From positions 1 to 42,277 of the forward strand of contig CAYFSZ010000005.1 of assembly GCA_964346085.1 (NCBI GenBank): DNA of 42,277 nt, read 5' to 3'. The notes below the pieces were generated by a model. It saw nothing but the letters and a program-made list of their open reading frames with translations. It was not told the origin of the DNA and did no database searches. A program made the position numbers and the translations under genes. Below are positions 1 through 9,116 of this stretch, piece after piece. The number at the start of each line of letters is the position of its first letter. Within the stretch, counting starts at the first letter, position 1. Origin of the DNA: UBA5436 sp964346085 (lineage in GTDB: Bacteria; Bacillota; Clostridia; Saccharofermentanales; DTU023).

Positions 1-78
1 TTAACCTTTTTTGCTTTTTTATTCCTCTTTAACACTGGTGCCGGGCGTTTTATTGCTTCTGTTTTTTCTCCTTGCATT

Positions 79-105
79 AAAAAACGCCTGAAATTCAGGC
101 GTTTT
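79..105 (-). terminator. Intrinsic terminator after the repeat-rich membrane protein
   Basis: Ten-base-pair stem (81-90 with 96-105, core CGCCTG/CAGGCG) with a 5-nt loop. Read on the minus strand the stem ends in a run of six T. It lies about 30 bases past the stop codon of the minus-strand gene that ends at 135. Confidence 0.85.
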
Positions 106-134
106 AGTAGATTTATTTTGATATTTATATACTC

Positions 135-2288
135 TTATTTAATAGAAACACTTTCTGAGCTTCCATCTAAGTGGGTAATTTGAAGGGATTCATCTGCATT
201 TGCGTATACATAATTACCATTGTAGTTCAGTGTTTTATTATTACTAATTGTTGATCCATCAACTTCTTCGTAAGAACCAACCAATTCAATTTTACTTTGC
301 AAATTCAAAATATTTAATTTATTAGAATTCTCTAGTACAACTAAATAACTTGCATCAGTTGTAACGAGATAGTCTTTGACATCCGAGCTAACTTTGTACA
401 CCAATCCAGATTTATAAGCTGTCAATGAACTTCCCGATTGCACATAAACTGCTGAGCCATCAGCTGATAATGCATAACTAGACACCTCACCTTCTGGCAT
501 CGCTTTTGCAGAATCAGAGGTGATTGAACCTGCTAGATTTACTAATCGCACTTGTCCCCCAGAAATAAATCCTAATGTGTCTCCTTGCAATTTAATATTA
601 GAAACACCTGAGCCAATTGAAACCTGCTCCGTAGCACCGGCAGGAACAATCACTAGATTCCCACCATTTTCAACAATTAAATTATCATGTAAGTCTGTGC
701 GATAATTTGCTGATCCTGGAGAACTAACACCAGTTATTTCTGTCTCCGTCTTGTCGGATAACGAATATCGTATCAATTTATCTCCTGAAATAAAATATGC
801 ATAGTTCTTTGATACGGCAGCCACTGATGATAGAGGATTCTCTAAGTTCTCTATAACAATCTTATTACCACCTTCATCTGTAATTGTAAAGGATGTTTCA
901 CTATCACCTGATTTTGAACTATGGTATTTGCCATCCTGACTCATTACACTACCTGATTCCAATGAAGCTAATAGTCCAGGAACATTCGGGTTCGGATTCA
1001 CACTCGCTGGTAATTCCGGATAGCCCGTGGCTTGAACTGGATCCGCAAAGGTAGGAGCAGGTTCTGTTGGTGGAGTTGTCTCCTCAGTTGTCGGAGTGGT
1101 TGTTGGTTCTGTTGTTTCTTTTGTTGTTTCTTTTGTTGTTGCTTTTGTGGTAGCTTGTGTTGTAGCTTTGGTCGTAGGAGCAGCAGTTGTCGCCCGTGTT
1201 GTATTTGACGTTGTTCTTGCTGTGGTCGGTTGAGCAGTTGGCTGAACCACACTTTGTGTTGGTTGATTTGCAGTAGTTGCTTGTGTTCTCTGCGTTGTTT
1301 TTTCCGTCGTCGTCTTCTTTTCTGATTCTTTTCTTGATTGTTCCTCAATTGATAAACTACTTCTTTCAGTCTCTTTTTTCGATGTCGATCTTGTTGTTAA
1401 ATCAGACAATCTTGACGGTCTATTGTTTTTTGTCGTTTCTATACTAACAGTTGCTTCAGCTTTTTCGTCATCTGTCGGTAAAGTGAAAACTTTTCCCTCC
1501 AAAGATTCTATTTCTCTCGATCTTTCTTCTACCTCAAATCGAACATTGTCATCTTCATTTCTACAAGCTTTAAAAAACAGAACAATTGCTGCAATCAGAA
1601 TTATGAAAATCAATATTAAAGGGATAATCCACTTTCTTTTTTTCTCTTCTTCATCTTGATAACCATACTCGTTTTGTGAATATCCAGAACCTTCACCATA
1701 CATATAACCTTCTTCGGCATAGGGGACTTGTTCCGTATTATTTTCATTAAAATACTGACTTCCATTATCTTGATTATCTAATGGAAAAAATCCTCCGTAA
1801 TTTTCAGAATTCGATGAATTATCAGATGCTGAATTATGAGGATTCTGAAAATCGTTGTAATAAGGATACGGACTTGAGCTATCATAATATTGTCCATTAT
1901 TCATCCCATCATTCTGGTTGCCGTTAAAATCATTGTTATATGGAGATGGATTTACACCATCAAAATACTGACCATTATCTTGGCCATTATTCTGATAACC
2001 ATTGAATTCATTATTATAAGGATATGGGTTTGCACCATCATAATACTGGCCGTTATCATGACCACTATTCTGGTAACCATTGAAATCATTATGATATGGA
2101 TAAGGACTTGAGCTATCATAATATTGTCCATTATTCATCCCATCATTCTGGTTGCCGTTAAAATCATTGTTATATGGAGATGGATTTACACCATCAAAAT
2201 ACTGACCATTATCTTGGCCATTATTCTGATAACCATTGAATTCATTATTATAAGGATATGGGTTTTCTCCATAATTATTTTGATCCAT
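135..2288 (-). CDS. Single-pass membrane protein with N-terminal 26-residue N/Q/G/Y repeats, Thr-rich stalk and beta-rich C-terminal domain
   Basis: I do not recognise this gene. The ATG at 2288 is preferred because GGAGGG sits 7 bases upstream (2296-2301). An ATG at 2303 would place that site inside the gene. The product is about 717 aa. Residues ~9-147 hold five 26-residue units (consensus NPYPYNNxFNGYQN) and a decayed sixth. An acidic stretch is followed by KKRKW and one membrane helix (~219-240). Basic residues before the helix suggest N-in/C-out, so the repeats would be cytoplasmic and the rest outside. Next come a charged region, a Thr-rich linker (~280-420) and a C-terminal ~300 residues of short beta-strand-like segments (AYFISGDKLIRYS type) that resemble beta-propeller blades. 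It has its own terminator. A surface sensor or envelope role is inference only. Confidence 0.8.
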   Translation of the reverse strand: MDQNNYGENPYPYNNEFNGYQNNGQDNGQYFDGVNPSPYNNDFNGNQNDGMNNGQYYDSSSPYPYHNDFNGYQNSGHDNGQYYDGANPYPYNNEFNGYQNNGQDNGQYFDGVNPSPYNNDFNGNQNDGMNNGQYYDSSSPYPYYNDFQNPHNSASDNSSNSENYGGFFPLDNQDNGSQYFNENNTEQVPYAEEGYMYGEGSGYSQNEYGYQDEEEKKRKWIIPLILIFIILIAAIVLFFKACRNEDDNVRFEVEERSREIESLEGKVFTLPTDDEKAEATVSIETTKNNRPSRLSDLTTRSTSKKETERSSLSIEEQSRKESEKKTTTEKTTQRTQATTANQPTQSVVQPTAQPTTARTTSNTTRATTAAPTTKATTQATTKATTKETTKETTEPTTTPTTEETTPPTEPAPTFADPVQATGYPELPASVNPNPNVPGLLASLESGSVMSQDGKYHSSKSGDSETSFTITDEGGNKIVIENLENPLSSVAAVSKNYAYFISGDKLIRYSLSDKTETEITGVSSPGSANYRTDLHDNLIVENGGNLVIVPAGATEQVSIGSGVSNIKLQGDTLGFISGGQVRLVNLAGSITSDSAKAMPEGEVSSYALSADGSAVYVQSGSSLTAYKSGLVYKVSSDVKDYLVTTDASYLVVLENSNKLNILNLQSKIELVGSYEEVDGSTISNNKTLNYNGNYVYANADESLQITHLDGSSESVSIK
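1875..2264 (-). repeat. Coding tandem repeat, 78-bp unit, with a 234-bp higher-order duplication
   Basis: Five in-frame 78-bp units (26 residues each) plus a partial sixth to about 1848. Units 1-2 and units 4-5 encode identical residues, and about 160 bases (near 1870-2031 and 2104-2265) match base for base at a spacing of 234. That indicates a recent tandem duplication of a three-unit block. The units are translated, so this is not a CRISPR array. Confidence 0.9.
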
Positions 2289-2309
2289 AGCTGAACCCTC
2301 CATATATTA

Positions 2310-2337
2310 GATAGAGTATAGTTACCTACACTCTATC
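2310..2337 (-). promoter_or_regulatory. Strong hairpin with GUAA tetraloop in the leader of the repeat protein gene
   Basis: On the minus strand the 12-base arms GATAGAGTGTAG and CTATACTCTATC pair fully, with one G-U wobble, around a GUAA (GNRA-type) loop. The hairpin ends 8 bases before the GGAGGG site of the 2288 gene. There is no T run, so it does not look like a terminator of pepF. The wobble pair would be an A-C mismatch on the plus strand, so the structure belongs to minus-strand RNA. Confidence 0.6.
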
Positions 2338-2380
2338 AAAATTTTTTATATGAGATTATTTATTTTTCTTAAATTTATCT

Positions 2381-4210
2381 TTATTCATTCTTAAATAATT
2401 CTAAGTAATGCGCAAACGTTTCTAAAGCTTTTTCAATTGGTTCAGGTTTTGTCATATCTAAGCCTGATTTTTTGAGTACTTCAATCGGATAATCTGAGCT
2501 TCCTGCTTTCAAGAAATTCAAATATCTTTCCCGCGCAGGTTCTCCTTCTTCAATGATTTGCGAAGCAAATGTTGTGGCAGCACTAAATCCTGTTGCATAT
2601 TGATAGACATAATAATTGTAGTAAAAGTGCGGAATGCGAATCCATTCACCAGCAATTTCTTGATCTGGATATAAATCAGGACCGTAAAACTCTTGATTAA
2701 TCTGACCATAGGTTTCGTTTAAAAACTCTGCCGTCAAAGGAGTTCCATTTTGGTCAGCTTGATGTATTGCATGTTCAAATCTCGCAAATTGAGTTTGTCT
2801 AAATACTGTACCTTTGAACCCATCTAAATAATGATTAATAATATACTTTCTTCTCGCAGGATCTTGTTCATGTTTCAAAAGATAATCTGTTAATAGATTC
2901 TCATTTGTCGTTGATGCAATTTCTGCCAAGAAAATTGAATAATCAGAATAAATGTAAGGTTGTGAATTCGAGAAATAGGAATGTAAGGAGTGACCTAATT
3001 CATGAATTAATGTATATAATGAATCGATCGTTCCCTGCCAATTCAATAAAATATATGGTTTTCCATCAAAGGTTGATCCTGCACTATATGCACCTGATCT
3101 TTTCCCTTTATTCGAAAACCAATCTATCCATCTTTCATCAAATGCTTTACGAATGCCTTCAAGATAATCTTCTCCTAGTGGTTTTAGGGCTTCGAGAACA
3201 ATTTTTTTTGCTTCTGAAGGTGTAAATTTAAAATCAACATTTTCTACCATTGGAACATATAAGTCATAACAATGTAATTCATCAAGTCCTAATTTTTCTT
3301 TGCGAACTCGAACATATTCATGCAATAAAGAATAATTCTTAGCCACAGTTGATTGTAATTGTTCAAAAACTTGTTCTGGAATAGCATTATTATGCAAAGC
3401 TGCAGCTCTAGCATTTTCATGATTTCTGACAGAAGCAAAATAATTATCTTGTTTGATTTGTTTTTGCAAAGTGAGCGCTAAAGTGTTTTCATATTTTTTA
3501 TATGTGGAATAGTATTTCTCGAAAACATCTTTACGGAAGTCTCGATTACTACTTTCCACTAAAGGAATATAATTTGCCTGTGTAATTTGAATTTCTTCCC
3601 CGTCTCTATTAACTTTCGGGAATTCTAAATCCGCATTACTGAAAACAGAAAAAACTTCTGCACCAGTACCAAAAACGTCCCCTGCTTTCGCTAGCAAAAT
3701 TTCTTCTGTTTGGGATAATGTATGTGCTTTATGTCGTTGAATATCTTCGAAAAAATGTTCATACAAAGCGAGCTCTGGTTTCTCACTTACAAATCCTTGA
3801 AAGACCTGTTCATCCATCTGTGTAAGTTCTGGTCTGAGGAAGGCTAATTTCCCACCTAATTGGGCAAATAATTGTCCGCTTTTTGAACTCATCGCTTGAT
3901 ATTTCGAATTCCCCTGATCTTGATCTTTTTTGAAATGAGCATATGCACCAACTAACTCTGCATCACGAAGAATGGATTCATAATTGGCAAAAGCTGCAAG
4001 TAATGAGTCTGCTGATTCTGCTAATTTGCCTGCATATTGGTCTGCTATATCAATTTTTGATTTAAGTTGATCAAATGCTTTTTCCCATTCTTCATCACTG
4101 CTAAACAAGTAGCTTAGATCCCAAGTTGCTTCCTGAGGAATTTCTTCACGAGTATGCTGTTTGTTGACATCGAATGCTTCTAAAGATTCATGTAAAAAAT
4201 ATTTTTTCAT
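2381..4210 (-). CDS. pepF: Oligoendopeptidase F (M3B zinc metallopeptidase)
   Basis: Cytoplasmic zinc peptidase that degrades oligopeptides. The metal site HELGHSLH (about residue 403) is followed ~27 residues later by the FLAEIAST segment, which supplies the third ligand Glu. The long helical N-terminal half is typical of the family, as is the length (609 aa from this ATG). A GTG start at 4240 would give 619 aa but overlaps the upstream gene's stop. I prefer the ATG at 4210, 19 bases after that stop, although its ribosome site (AGAAAGTG) is weak. It follows an alcohol dehydrogenase gene closely, so the two are probably cotranscribed. Confidence 0.93.
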   Translation of the reverse strand: MKKYFLHESLEAFDVNKQHTREEIPQEATWDLSYLFSSDEEWEKAFDQLKSKIDIADQYAGKLAESADSLLAAFANYESILRDAELVGAYAHFKKDQDQGNSKYQAMSSKSGQLFAQLGGKLAFLRPELTQMDEQVFQGFVSEKPELALYEHFFEDIQRHKAHTLSQTEEILLAKAGDVFGTGAEVFSVFSNADLEFPKVNRDGEEIQITQANYIPLVESSNRDFRKDVFEKYYSTYKKYENTLALTLQKQIKQDNYFASVRNHENARAAALHNNAIPEQVFEQLQSTVAKNYSLLHEYVRVRKEKLGLDELHCYDLYVPMVENVDFKFTPSEAKKIVLEALKPLGEDYLEGIRKAFDERWIDWFSNKGKRSGAYSAGSTFDGKPYILLNWQGTIDSLYTLIHELGHSLHSYFSNSQPYIYSDYSIFLAEIASTTNENLLTDYLLKHEQDPARRKYIINHYLDGFKGTVFRQTQFARFEHAIHQADQNGTPLTAEFLNETYGQINQEFYGPDLYPDQEIAGEWIRIPHFYYNYYVYQYATGFSAATTFASQIIEEGEPARERYLNFLKAGSSDYPIEVLKKSGLDMTKPEPIEKALETFAHYLELFKNE

Positions 4211-4229
4211 ATAATCACTTTCTAATTGC

Positions 4230-5420
4230 TTAAAATTCACTATTTTCTTCTAGACATAATTCATATATATTTTTAATATCTTCACGAGTCAAAGGTTGGA
4301 AAAAGCCTAGTTTATCACCTGTTTTGATACGAACTTTCTGCGTGAGTTCTGGAATATCTTCTGCTTTGGCACCTAATTCTTCAAATGTGGTTGGCATTCC
4401 TAATGATTGGAAAAACATTTCAAATGCTCTGATTCCCTCTTTTGCCGTTTCTTCTGGGTTTTCGAAATTGATATCAATGTTCCAAACACGGTGTGCTAAT
4501 TGAACATAGCGCATCACATGTTGTGGCATTGTAAACTTCATAAACGCTGGTAAAACAACAGCTAATCCTGCACCATGAGCTACGTCATACATAGCAGAAA
4601 GCTCATGTTCCATTTGATGAGAAGACCAGTCTTGCTCTCTGCCAAGTCCTAATAGATTATTATGGGCTAAGGTTCCTGCCCATAATAAGTTTGCACGAGC
4701 CTCATAATCTTCCGGATTTTCAAGCGCTCTTGGGCCATTTTCAATAATATTAATCATGACTGCTTCACAAAGACGATCTGTTAAATCAACATTTTTGGTA
4801 TTCGTAAAATATCTTTCTAAAATGTGAGAAAGCATATCGACTGTTCCACAAGCTGTTTGATAAGCAGGTAATGTATAGGTTAATTCTGGATTCATAATGC
4901 TGAATACAGGTCTAATTAATTCACAACGACAACCATATTTTTTCCCTAATTCTTCATTCGAGATAACAGAAGAATTAGATCCTTCTGAACCTGTTGCCGC
5001 TAAAGTCAATACAGTCGCAACTGGCAGACAATGTTCTGGTTCAACTTTATTTTCAAAAATGTCCCAAAAATCACCTTCATAACAAACGCCTAAGGCAATC
5101 GCTTTGGCAGAGTCAATGGCGCTTCCTCCACCTAAACCAATAATGAAATCAATTTTCTCTCTACGACATAACTCAATTCCTTCATAAACTAAACTAGCTC
5201 TTGGATTTGGCAAAACACCGCCTAATTCAATGTATTCAATATTATAATCTTCCAATGATTTTTTTACTCGATCTAGTAATCCGCTTTTAATAACTGATCC
5301 AGTTCCATAATGTAATAAAACTCTTGTTCCACCATAATTTTCGGTTAATTCACCAACACGATTTTCGGTATCTTTGCCAAACGCAAAGTATGTTGGGCTG
5401 CAAAAATCAAAATTCAACAT
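4230..5420 (-). CDS. Iron-containing alcohol dehydrogenase (NAD(P)H-dependent butanol dehydrogenase type)
   Basis: Family III (iron-type) alcohol dehydrogenase, 396 aa, usual length. The nucleotide-binding loop GGGSAIDSAKAIA lies near residue 100. Metal-ligand candidates are the Asp and His of DMLSH, the His of HQMEHELSA and the His of AHGAGLAVVLP. These enzymes interconvert aldehydes and alcohols and usually act as reductases in fermentation. Overall it resembles the BdhA/YqhD branch. The substrate cannot be told from sequence. It starts 4 bases after the gyrA stop, with AGGA close to the ATG, and leads into pepF. Confidence 0.9.
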   Translation of the reverse strand: MLNFDFCSPTYFAFGKDTENRVGELTENYGGTRVLLHYGTGSVIKSGLLDRVKKSLEDYNIEYIELGGVLPNPRASLVYEGIELCRREKIDFIIGLGGGSAIDSAKAIALGVCYEGDFWDIFENKVEPEHCLPVATVLTLAATGSEGSNSSVISNEELGKKYGCRCELIRPVFSIMNPELTYTLPAYQTACGTVDMLSHILERYFTNTKNVDLTDRLCEAVMINIIENGPRALENPEDYEARANLLWAGTLAHNNLLGLGREQDWSSHQMEHELSAMYDVAHGAGLAVVLPAFMKFTMPQHVMRYVQLAHRVWNIDINFENPEETAKEGIRAFEMFFQSLGMPTTFEELGAKAEDIPELTQKVRIKTGDKLGFFQPLTREDIKNIYELCLEENSEF

Positions 5421-5424
5421 GTTC

Positions 5425-8070
5425 CTATTCCTTTTCGTTTATTGCTTTATTTTCTTCCAATTCATTATCTTCTTCAGAAGAGTCCCCATCAGACTTTAAA
5501 TCTTCTTTAGATTGATCCACTTTTTCCAATTCTTCTTCCGCATCTACTAATGCCAAATCGACAACTTTAGAATCTTTTGTTCTCATCAAAGTAACGCCTT
5601 GAGTACTTCTAGATAAAACAGGAATTTCATTTGTTGAAATACGAATGATAACGCCTTTGTCGTTGATCAGGAGTAAATCACTTTTTACATCTGGATAAAG
5701 CAGAGCAGCTGCAATCGTTTTTCCGGTACGATTTGTAATTTTATTTGAAATCAAACCTTTACCACCTCTGTTCTGCAAACGATATTCTTCCACCTCAGTC
5801 GCTTTACCAAAGCCATTTTCTGTAACGATCAAGAGATTTGCTTTTTGGTCAGGGACAACCATTGCAATGACTCGATCTTTATTAGTTAATGTAATACCCT
5901 TAACACCTTTTGTGTTTCTTGCAGTACATCTAACATCTTTTTCTGTAAAACGAATTGCCTTTCCGTTTCTTGTTATTAAGATAACATCGTGTTCATCATC
6001 AACTAATTTCACTCCAACTAAAGCATCGCCATCCATTAAGTTAATCGCGATTAATCCACCTTTATGAATGTTGCGATAATCTCGGAGTTTTGTCTTTTTG
6101 ACGAGTCCATCTCTTGTCGCAAATAACAAACTGCCATCTTGGTCAAATGACTTAATTGGAATAATACCTGAGATTTCTTCATCTGCAGCTAATTGTAATA
6201 AGTTGACAATAGCAGTTCCTCTAGCTTGTCGTCCTGCCTCCGGTAATTGATAACCTTTCAGGTTGAACACTCTACCCTTATTCGTAAAAAACAAATGAAT
6301 ATCATGGGTGGAAGTAATGATGATTGTATCAACAATATCTTCCTCTCTAGTCTGCATACCAGAGATGCCACGACCACCTCTATGTTGTGCAGAATAAGTA
6401 TTGACAGGAGAACGTTTGATATAACCTTTTTTTGTCATTGTAATCACAATTTGTTCTTCTTCAATCAAAGATTCATCATCGATTTCAGATTCAAATCCAA
6501 TCGCAGGATCGATATAGGTACGACGATCATTTGCATAGCGTTTCTTTGTTGACAGTAATTCTTCTTTAACAATTTCATCGCGCAAAGTTGGCTCAGTGAG
6601 AATACGATTATAATATGCAATTTTATTCGCTAATTCATCAGCTTCTGCTTGGAGTTTATCTCTTTCCAATCCAGACAAGCGCCCTAATCGCATATCAACA
6701 ATATTTTGAGCCTGCTTTTCACTTAACGCAAAACGTTCTGTTAAGTTTTGTTTCGCAACAGTTTCATTCGCTGATGAGCGAATGATATTAATAACTTCAT
6801 CAATATGATCAATCGCTAATTGCAAACCTTCAACAATATGTTTTCTCGCTTCCGCTTTTTCCAAATCAAATTTTGTTCTGCGGGTAATAACTTCACGTCT
6901 GAAATCAACAAAATATTGTAAAGCCTCAACCAGATTCACAACCTTCGGAACATAATTATTTTCTTCATCTCGTATCAAAGTCAAAAGATTCGTGCTGAAT
7001 GTGTCTTGTAATTGTGTATTGCGGAACAATTGATTGAGCACAACATTCGGGGTTGCATCTCTCTTCAATTCGATAACAATGCGTACTTCTTGATTTCTAT
7101 CGGATTCATCGCGAATATCTGAAATTCCTTCAACTCGTTTTTCTTTCATCAAATCAGCGATACGTTCAATTAATCGAGCCTTATTTACCATATATGGAAG
7201 TTCATGAACAATGATGCGATAACGGCCATTACGCATTTCTTCGATTTCTGTTTTTGCACGAACAATAATGCGGCCTTTACCTGTACGATATGCAGAACGA
7301 ATTCCACTTTTGCCCATAATAATACCCGCAGTAGGGAAATCTGGGCCTGGAATGATTTCCATCAAATCATCAGCAGTTGCTTCCGGGTTATCGATTAAAA
7401 ATACTGAAGCATCAATCGCCTCACCCATATTATGTGGAGGAATATTCGTTGCCATTCCAACAGCAATGCCTGTCGATCCATTTACCAATAGATTCGGGAA
7501 TGGAGCTGGTAAAACTTCTGGTTCAAGATGATGTTCATCAAAGTTCGGTTTGAAATTAACAGTATCTTTGTTAATGTTTGTCATCATTTCGCCCGAAAGA
7601 CGAGTCAATCTCGCTTCCGTATAACGATAAGCAGCAGCTGGATCGCCATCTCTTGAACCGAAGTTCCCGTGACCATCAACCAAAACATGTCTCATTGAAA
7701 ACGGTTGTGCTAAACGAACCAAACTATCATAAACAGCTGCATCACCATGTGGATGAAAACGCCCCAACACATCACCAACAGTTGTTGCGCATTTTCTAAA
7801 AGCCTGATCATGAGTAAAGCCTTGTGTGAACATTGAATAGAGAATTCTTCGATGAACAGGTTTTAGTCCATCTCGCACATCTGGAATGGCACGGTCAGTA
7901 ATAACACTCATCGCGTAATCTATAAATGACTTTTTCATCTCATCTTCCAAATCTCTTGGGATGATGACATTATCTGGATTTTGAAAGGCTTGATCAACCT
8001 CTGCTTCACGCAAAGCTTGCAGTTCCTTTGCATCTAATACTTCTTTTTTATTTTTGTTATCTTCAGCCAT
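5425..8070 (-). CDS. gyrA: DNA gyrase subunit A
   Basis: Breakage-reunion subunit of gyrase, 881 aa, slightly longer than usual because of an acidic Glu/Asp/Lys tail. The catalytic Tyr is Y150 in AYRYTEARL. The quinolone region reads HPHGDAAVYDS, so Ala (A111) stands where E. coli has Ser83, while the Asp equivalent to Asp87 is kept. The C-terminal domain carries a GyrA-box-like QHRGGRG and further beta-pinwheel motifs such as QNRGGKG. This supports gyrase rather than topoisomerase IV. GAGGAGGAG precedes the ATG. No gyrB is in the window. A TATAAT-like -10 sits at 8118-8123, but its -35 is poor. Confidence 0.97.
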   Translation of the reverse strand: MAEDNKNKKEVLDAKELQALREAEVDQAFQNPDNVIIPRDLEDEMKKSFIDYAMSVITDRAIPDVRDGLKPVHRRILYSMFTQGFTHDQAFRKCATTVGDVLGRFHPHGDAAVYDSLVRLAQPFSMRHVLVDGHGNFGSRDGDPAAAYRYTEARLTRLSGEMMTNINKDTVNFKPNFDEHHLEPEVLPAPFPNLLVNGSTGIAVGMATNIPPHNMGEAIDASVFLIDNPEATADDLMEIIPGPDFPTAGIIMGKSGIRSAYRTGKGRIIVRAKTEIEEMRNGRYRIIVHELPYMVNKARLIERIADLMKEKRVEGISDIRDESDRNQEVRIVIELKRDATPNVVLNQLFRNTQLQDTFSTNLLTLIRDEENNYVPKVVNLVEALQYFVDFRREVITRRTKFDLEKAEARKHIVEGLQLAIDHIDEVINIIRSSANETVAKQNLTERFALSEKQAQNIVDMRLGRLSGLERDKLQAEADELANKIAYYNRILTEPTLRDEIVKEELLSTKKRYANDRRTYIDPAIGFESEIDDESLIEEEQIVITMTKKGYIKRSPVNTYSAQHRGGRGISGMQTREEDIVDTIIITSTHDIHLFFTNKGRVFNLKGYQLPEAGRQARGTAIVNLLQLAADEEISGIIPIKSFDQDGSLLFATRDGLVKKTKLRDYRNIHKGGLIAINLMDGDALVGVKLVDDEHDVILITRNGKAIRFTEKDVRCTARNTKGVKGITLTNKDRVIAMVVPDQKANLLIVTENGFGKATEVEEYRLQNRGGKGLISNKITNRTGKTIAAALLYPDVKSDLLLINDKGVIIRISTNEIPVLSRSTQGVTLMRTKDSKVVDLALVDAEEELEKVDQSKEDLKSDGDSSEEDNELEENKAINEKE

Positions 8071-8376
8071 GAAGATGACTCCTCCTCAAATTTGCTTCTA
8101 TATTATTTTATATTACATTATATCGTAAAATGATTGATAAACATAACTTTGTGCTAAATTTTTGGCGCATAAAATGTGATTAAGTTCGCAAATTTTTGAT
8201 GCAACAAAAAAACGACTTAGTCTGTTGACCAAATCGTTTCTTTGTTGTTTTTTAATTTATTTTGGAGACTATAAACTCAATTAGTAAAGAGCTTACAATG
8301 TGAATCGAATTCTTTAGTATCATAGCAGATAACCTTTCGCCTAACTGTGATTTCAATCACTTTCCAAAATAATTTT
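8071..8376. other. Gene-poor spacer between gyrA and rsmG
   Basis: Holds the rsmG-side terminator (8204-8239), a possible gyrA -10 (TATAAT on the minus strand, 8118-8123, without a good -35) and AT-rich sequence. A 23-codon minus-strand reading frame (8252-8323) is present but poorly supported. I see no RNA gene or operator here. Confidence 0.6.
8204..8239 (-). terminator. Terminator of the rpmH-rsmG operon
   Basis: An 11-bp stem (8212-8222 with 8227-8237, two G-U wobbles on the minus strand) with a 4-nt loop, followed on the minus strand by seven T. It is the first clear terminator after rsmG, about 140 bases past its stop. Confidence 0.85.
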
Positions 8377-9111
8377 TCATAAATGTTTTTGTTTGATTTT
8401 TCCTGGATGGCGTGGGTACTGTTTCGGTGTATTCATTATTTTATTAATCACTAGTATAGTTCTCTCCGCATGGCTAATTGGCAATTGAAAAGTTACTTTC
8501 TCTTTCAATTCTCCACCCAAAACTTTGATTGCATTTCGGGATTCTTCAAACTCATCCTCTATTTTACTTTTCATAGCAATAAAAATACCACCCACTTTGA
8601 CAAATGGCATGCAGTATTCAAGTAAAACAGGAAGAGAGGCAACAGCTCTCGCAACAGAACAATCAAATTTTTCTCTATATTCTGGGTTTTGTCCTGCATC
8701 TTCTGCTCTAGCATGTAATGTACTCGCAAAATCATGAAGTTCTAATAGAGAGATACATTCGTCTAAGAAATTCAATCTCTTTTTTGTTGCATCCATCAAT
8801 GTTACTTCAAGGTCTTTGCGCATGATTTGCATCGGAATGCCAGGTAGCCCAGCTCCAGTTCCTACATCAATCACTTTCATCCCACTTTTTTGCGGAATAT
8901 GAGATAACACTGAAAGACTGTCTATCAAATGTAATTCTGCGACTTGTTCAGGATTTGTAATCGCTGTGAGATTCATCATTTCATTAACTGTGAGCAGATG
9001 CTCGAAATATACGCCAAATTGATGCAACTGCTCTCCTGTTAAATTTAAATTTTGCGAATCATTAACTTGAGAAAAAACTTTCAATAATTCTTCGAATAAT
9101 AGTTGATTCAT
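8377..9111 (-). CDS. rsmG: 16S rRNA (guanine-527-N7)-methyltransferase RsmG
   Basis: Methylates G527 of 16S rRNA using S-adenosylmethionine. The SAM-binding loop VGTGAGLPGIP lies near residue 100, with DATKKRLNFL downstream, both typical of RsmG (GidB). Length 244 aa is usual. AGAGGATAG precedes the ATG. It starts 5 bases after mnmG and is the last gene of the rpmH operon. Confidence 0.96.
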   Translation of the reverse strand: MNQLLFEELLKVFSQVNDSQNLNLTGEQLHQFGVYFEHLLTVNEMMNLTAITNPEQVAELHLIDSLSVLSHIPQKSGMKVIDVGTGAGLPGIPMQIMRKDLEVTLMDATKKRLNFLDECISLLELHDFASTLHARAEDAGQNPEYREKFDCSVARAVASLPVLLEYCMPFVKVGGIFIAMKSKIEDEFEESRNAIKVLGGELKEKVTFQLPISHAERTILVINKIMNTPKQYPRHPGKIKQKHL

Positions 9112-9116
9112 AGCTG

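Noticed and set aside
1..77. Open minus-strand frame from an ATG at 77 running off the window edge (basic, Lys-rich)
   Set aside because: The ATG directly follows the T run of a terminator and has no ribosome site; only 25 codons are visible.
998..1348. 116-codon minus-strand frame rich in Arg, Gln and Lys
   Set aside because: It is an out-of-frame reading of the Thr-rich linker of the membrane protein and has no start signals of its own.
1875..2264. Regular 78-bp repeats as a CRISPR array or minisatellite
   Set aside because: The repeats are in frame, conserved at protein level, contiguous without spacers and inside a gene.
8252..8323. 23-codon hydrophobic minus-strand frame after rsmG
   Set aside because: Very short, with only a weak AAAGG site; no independent support.
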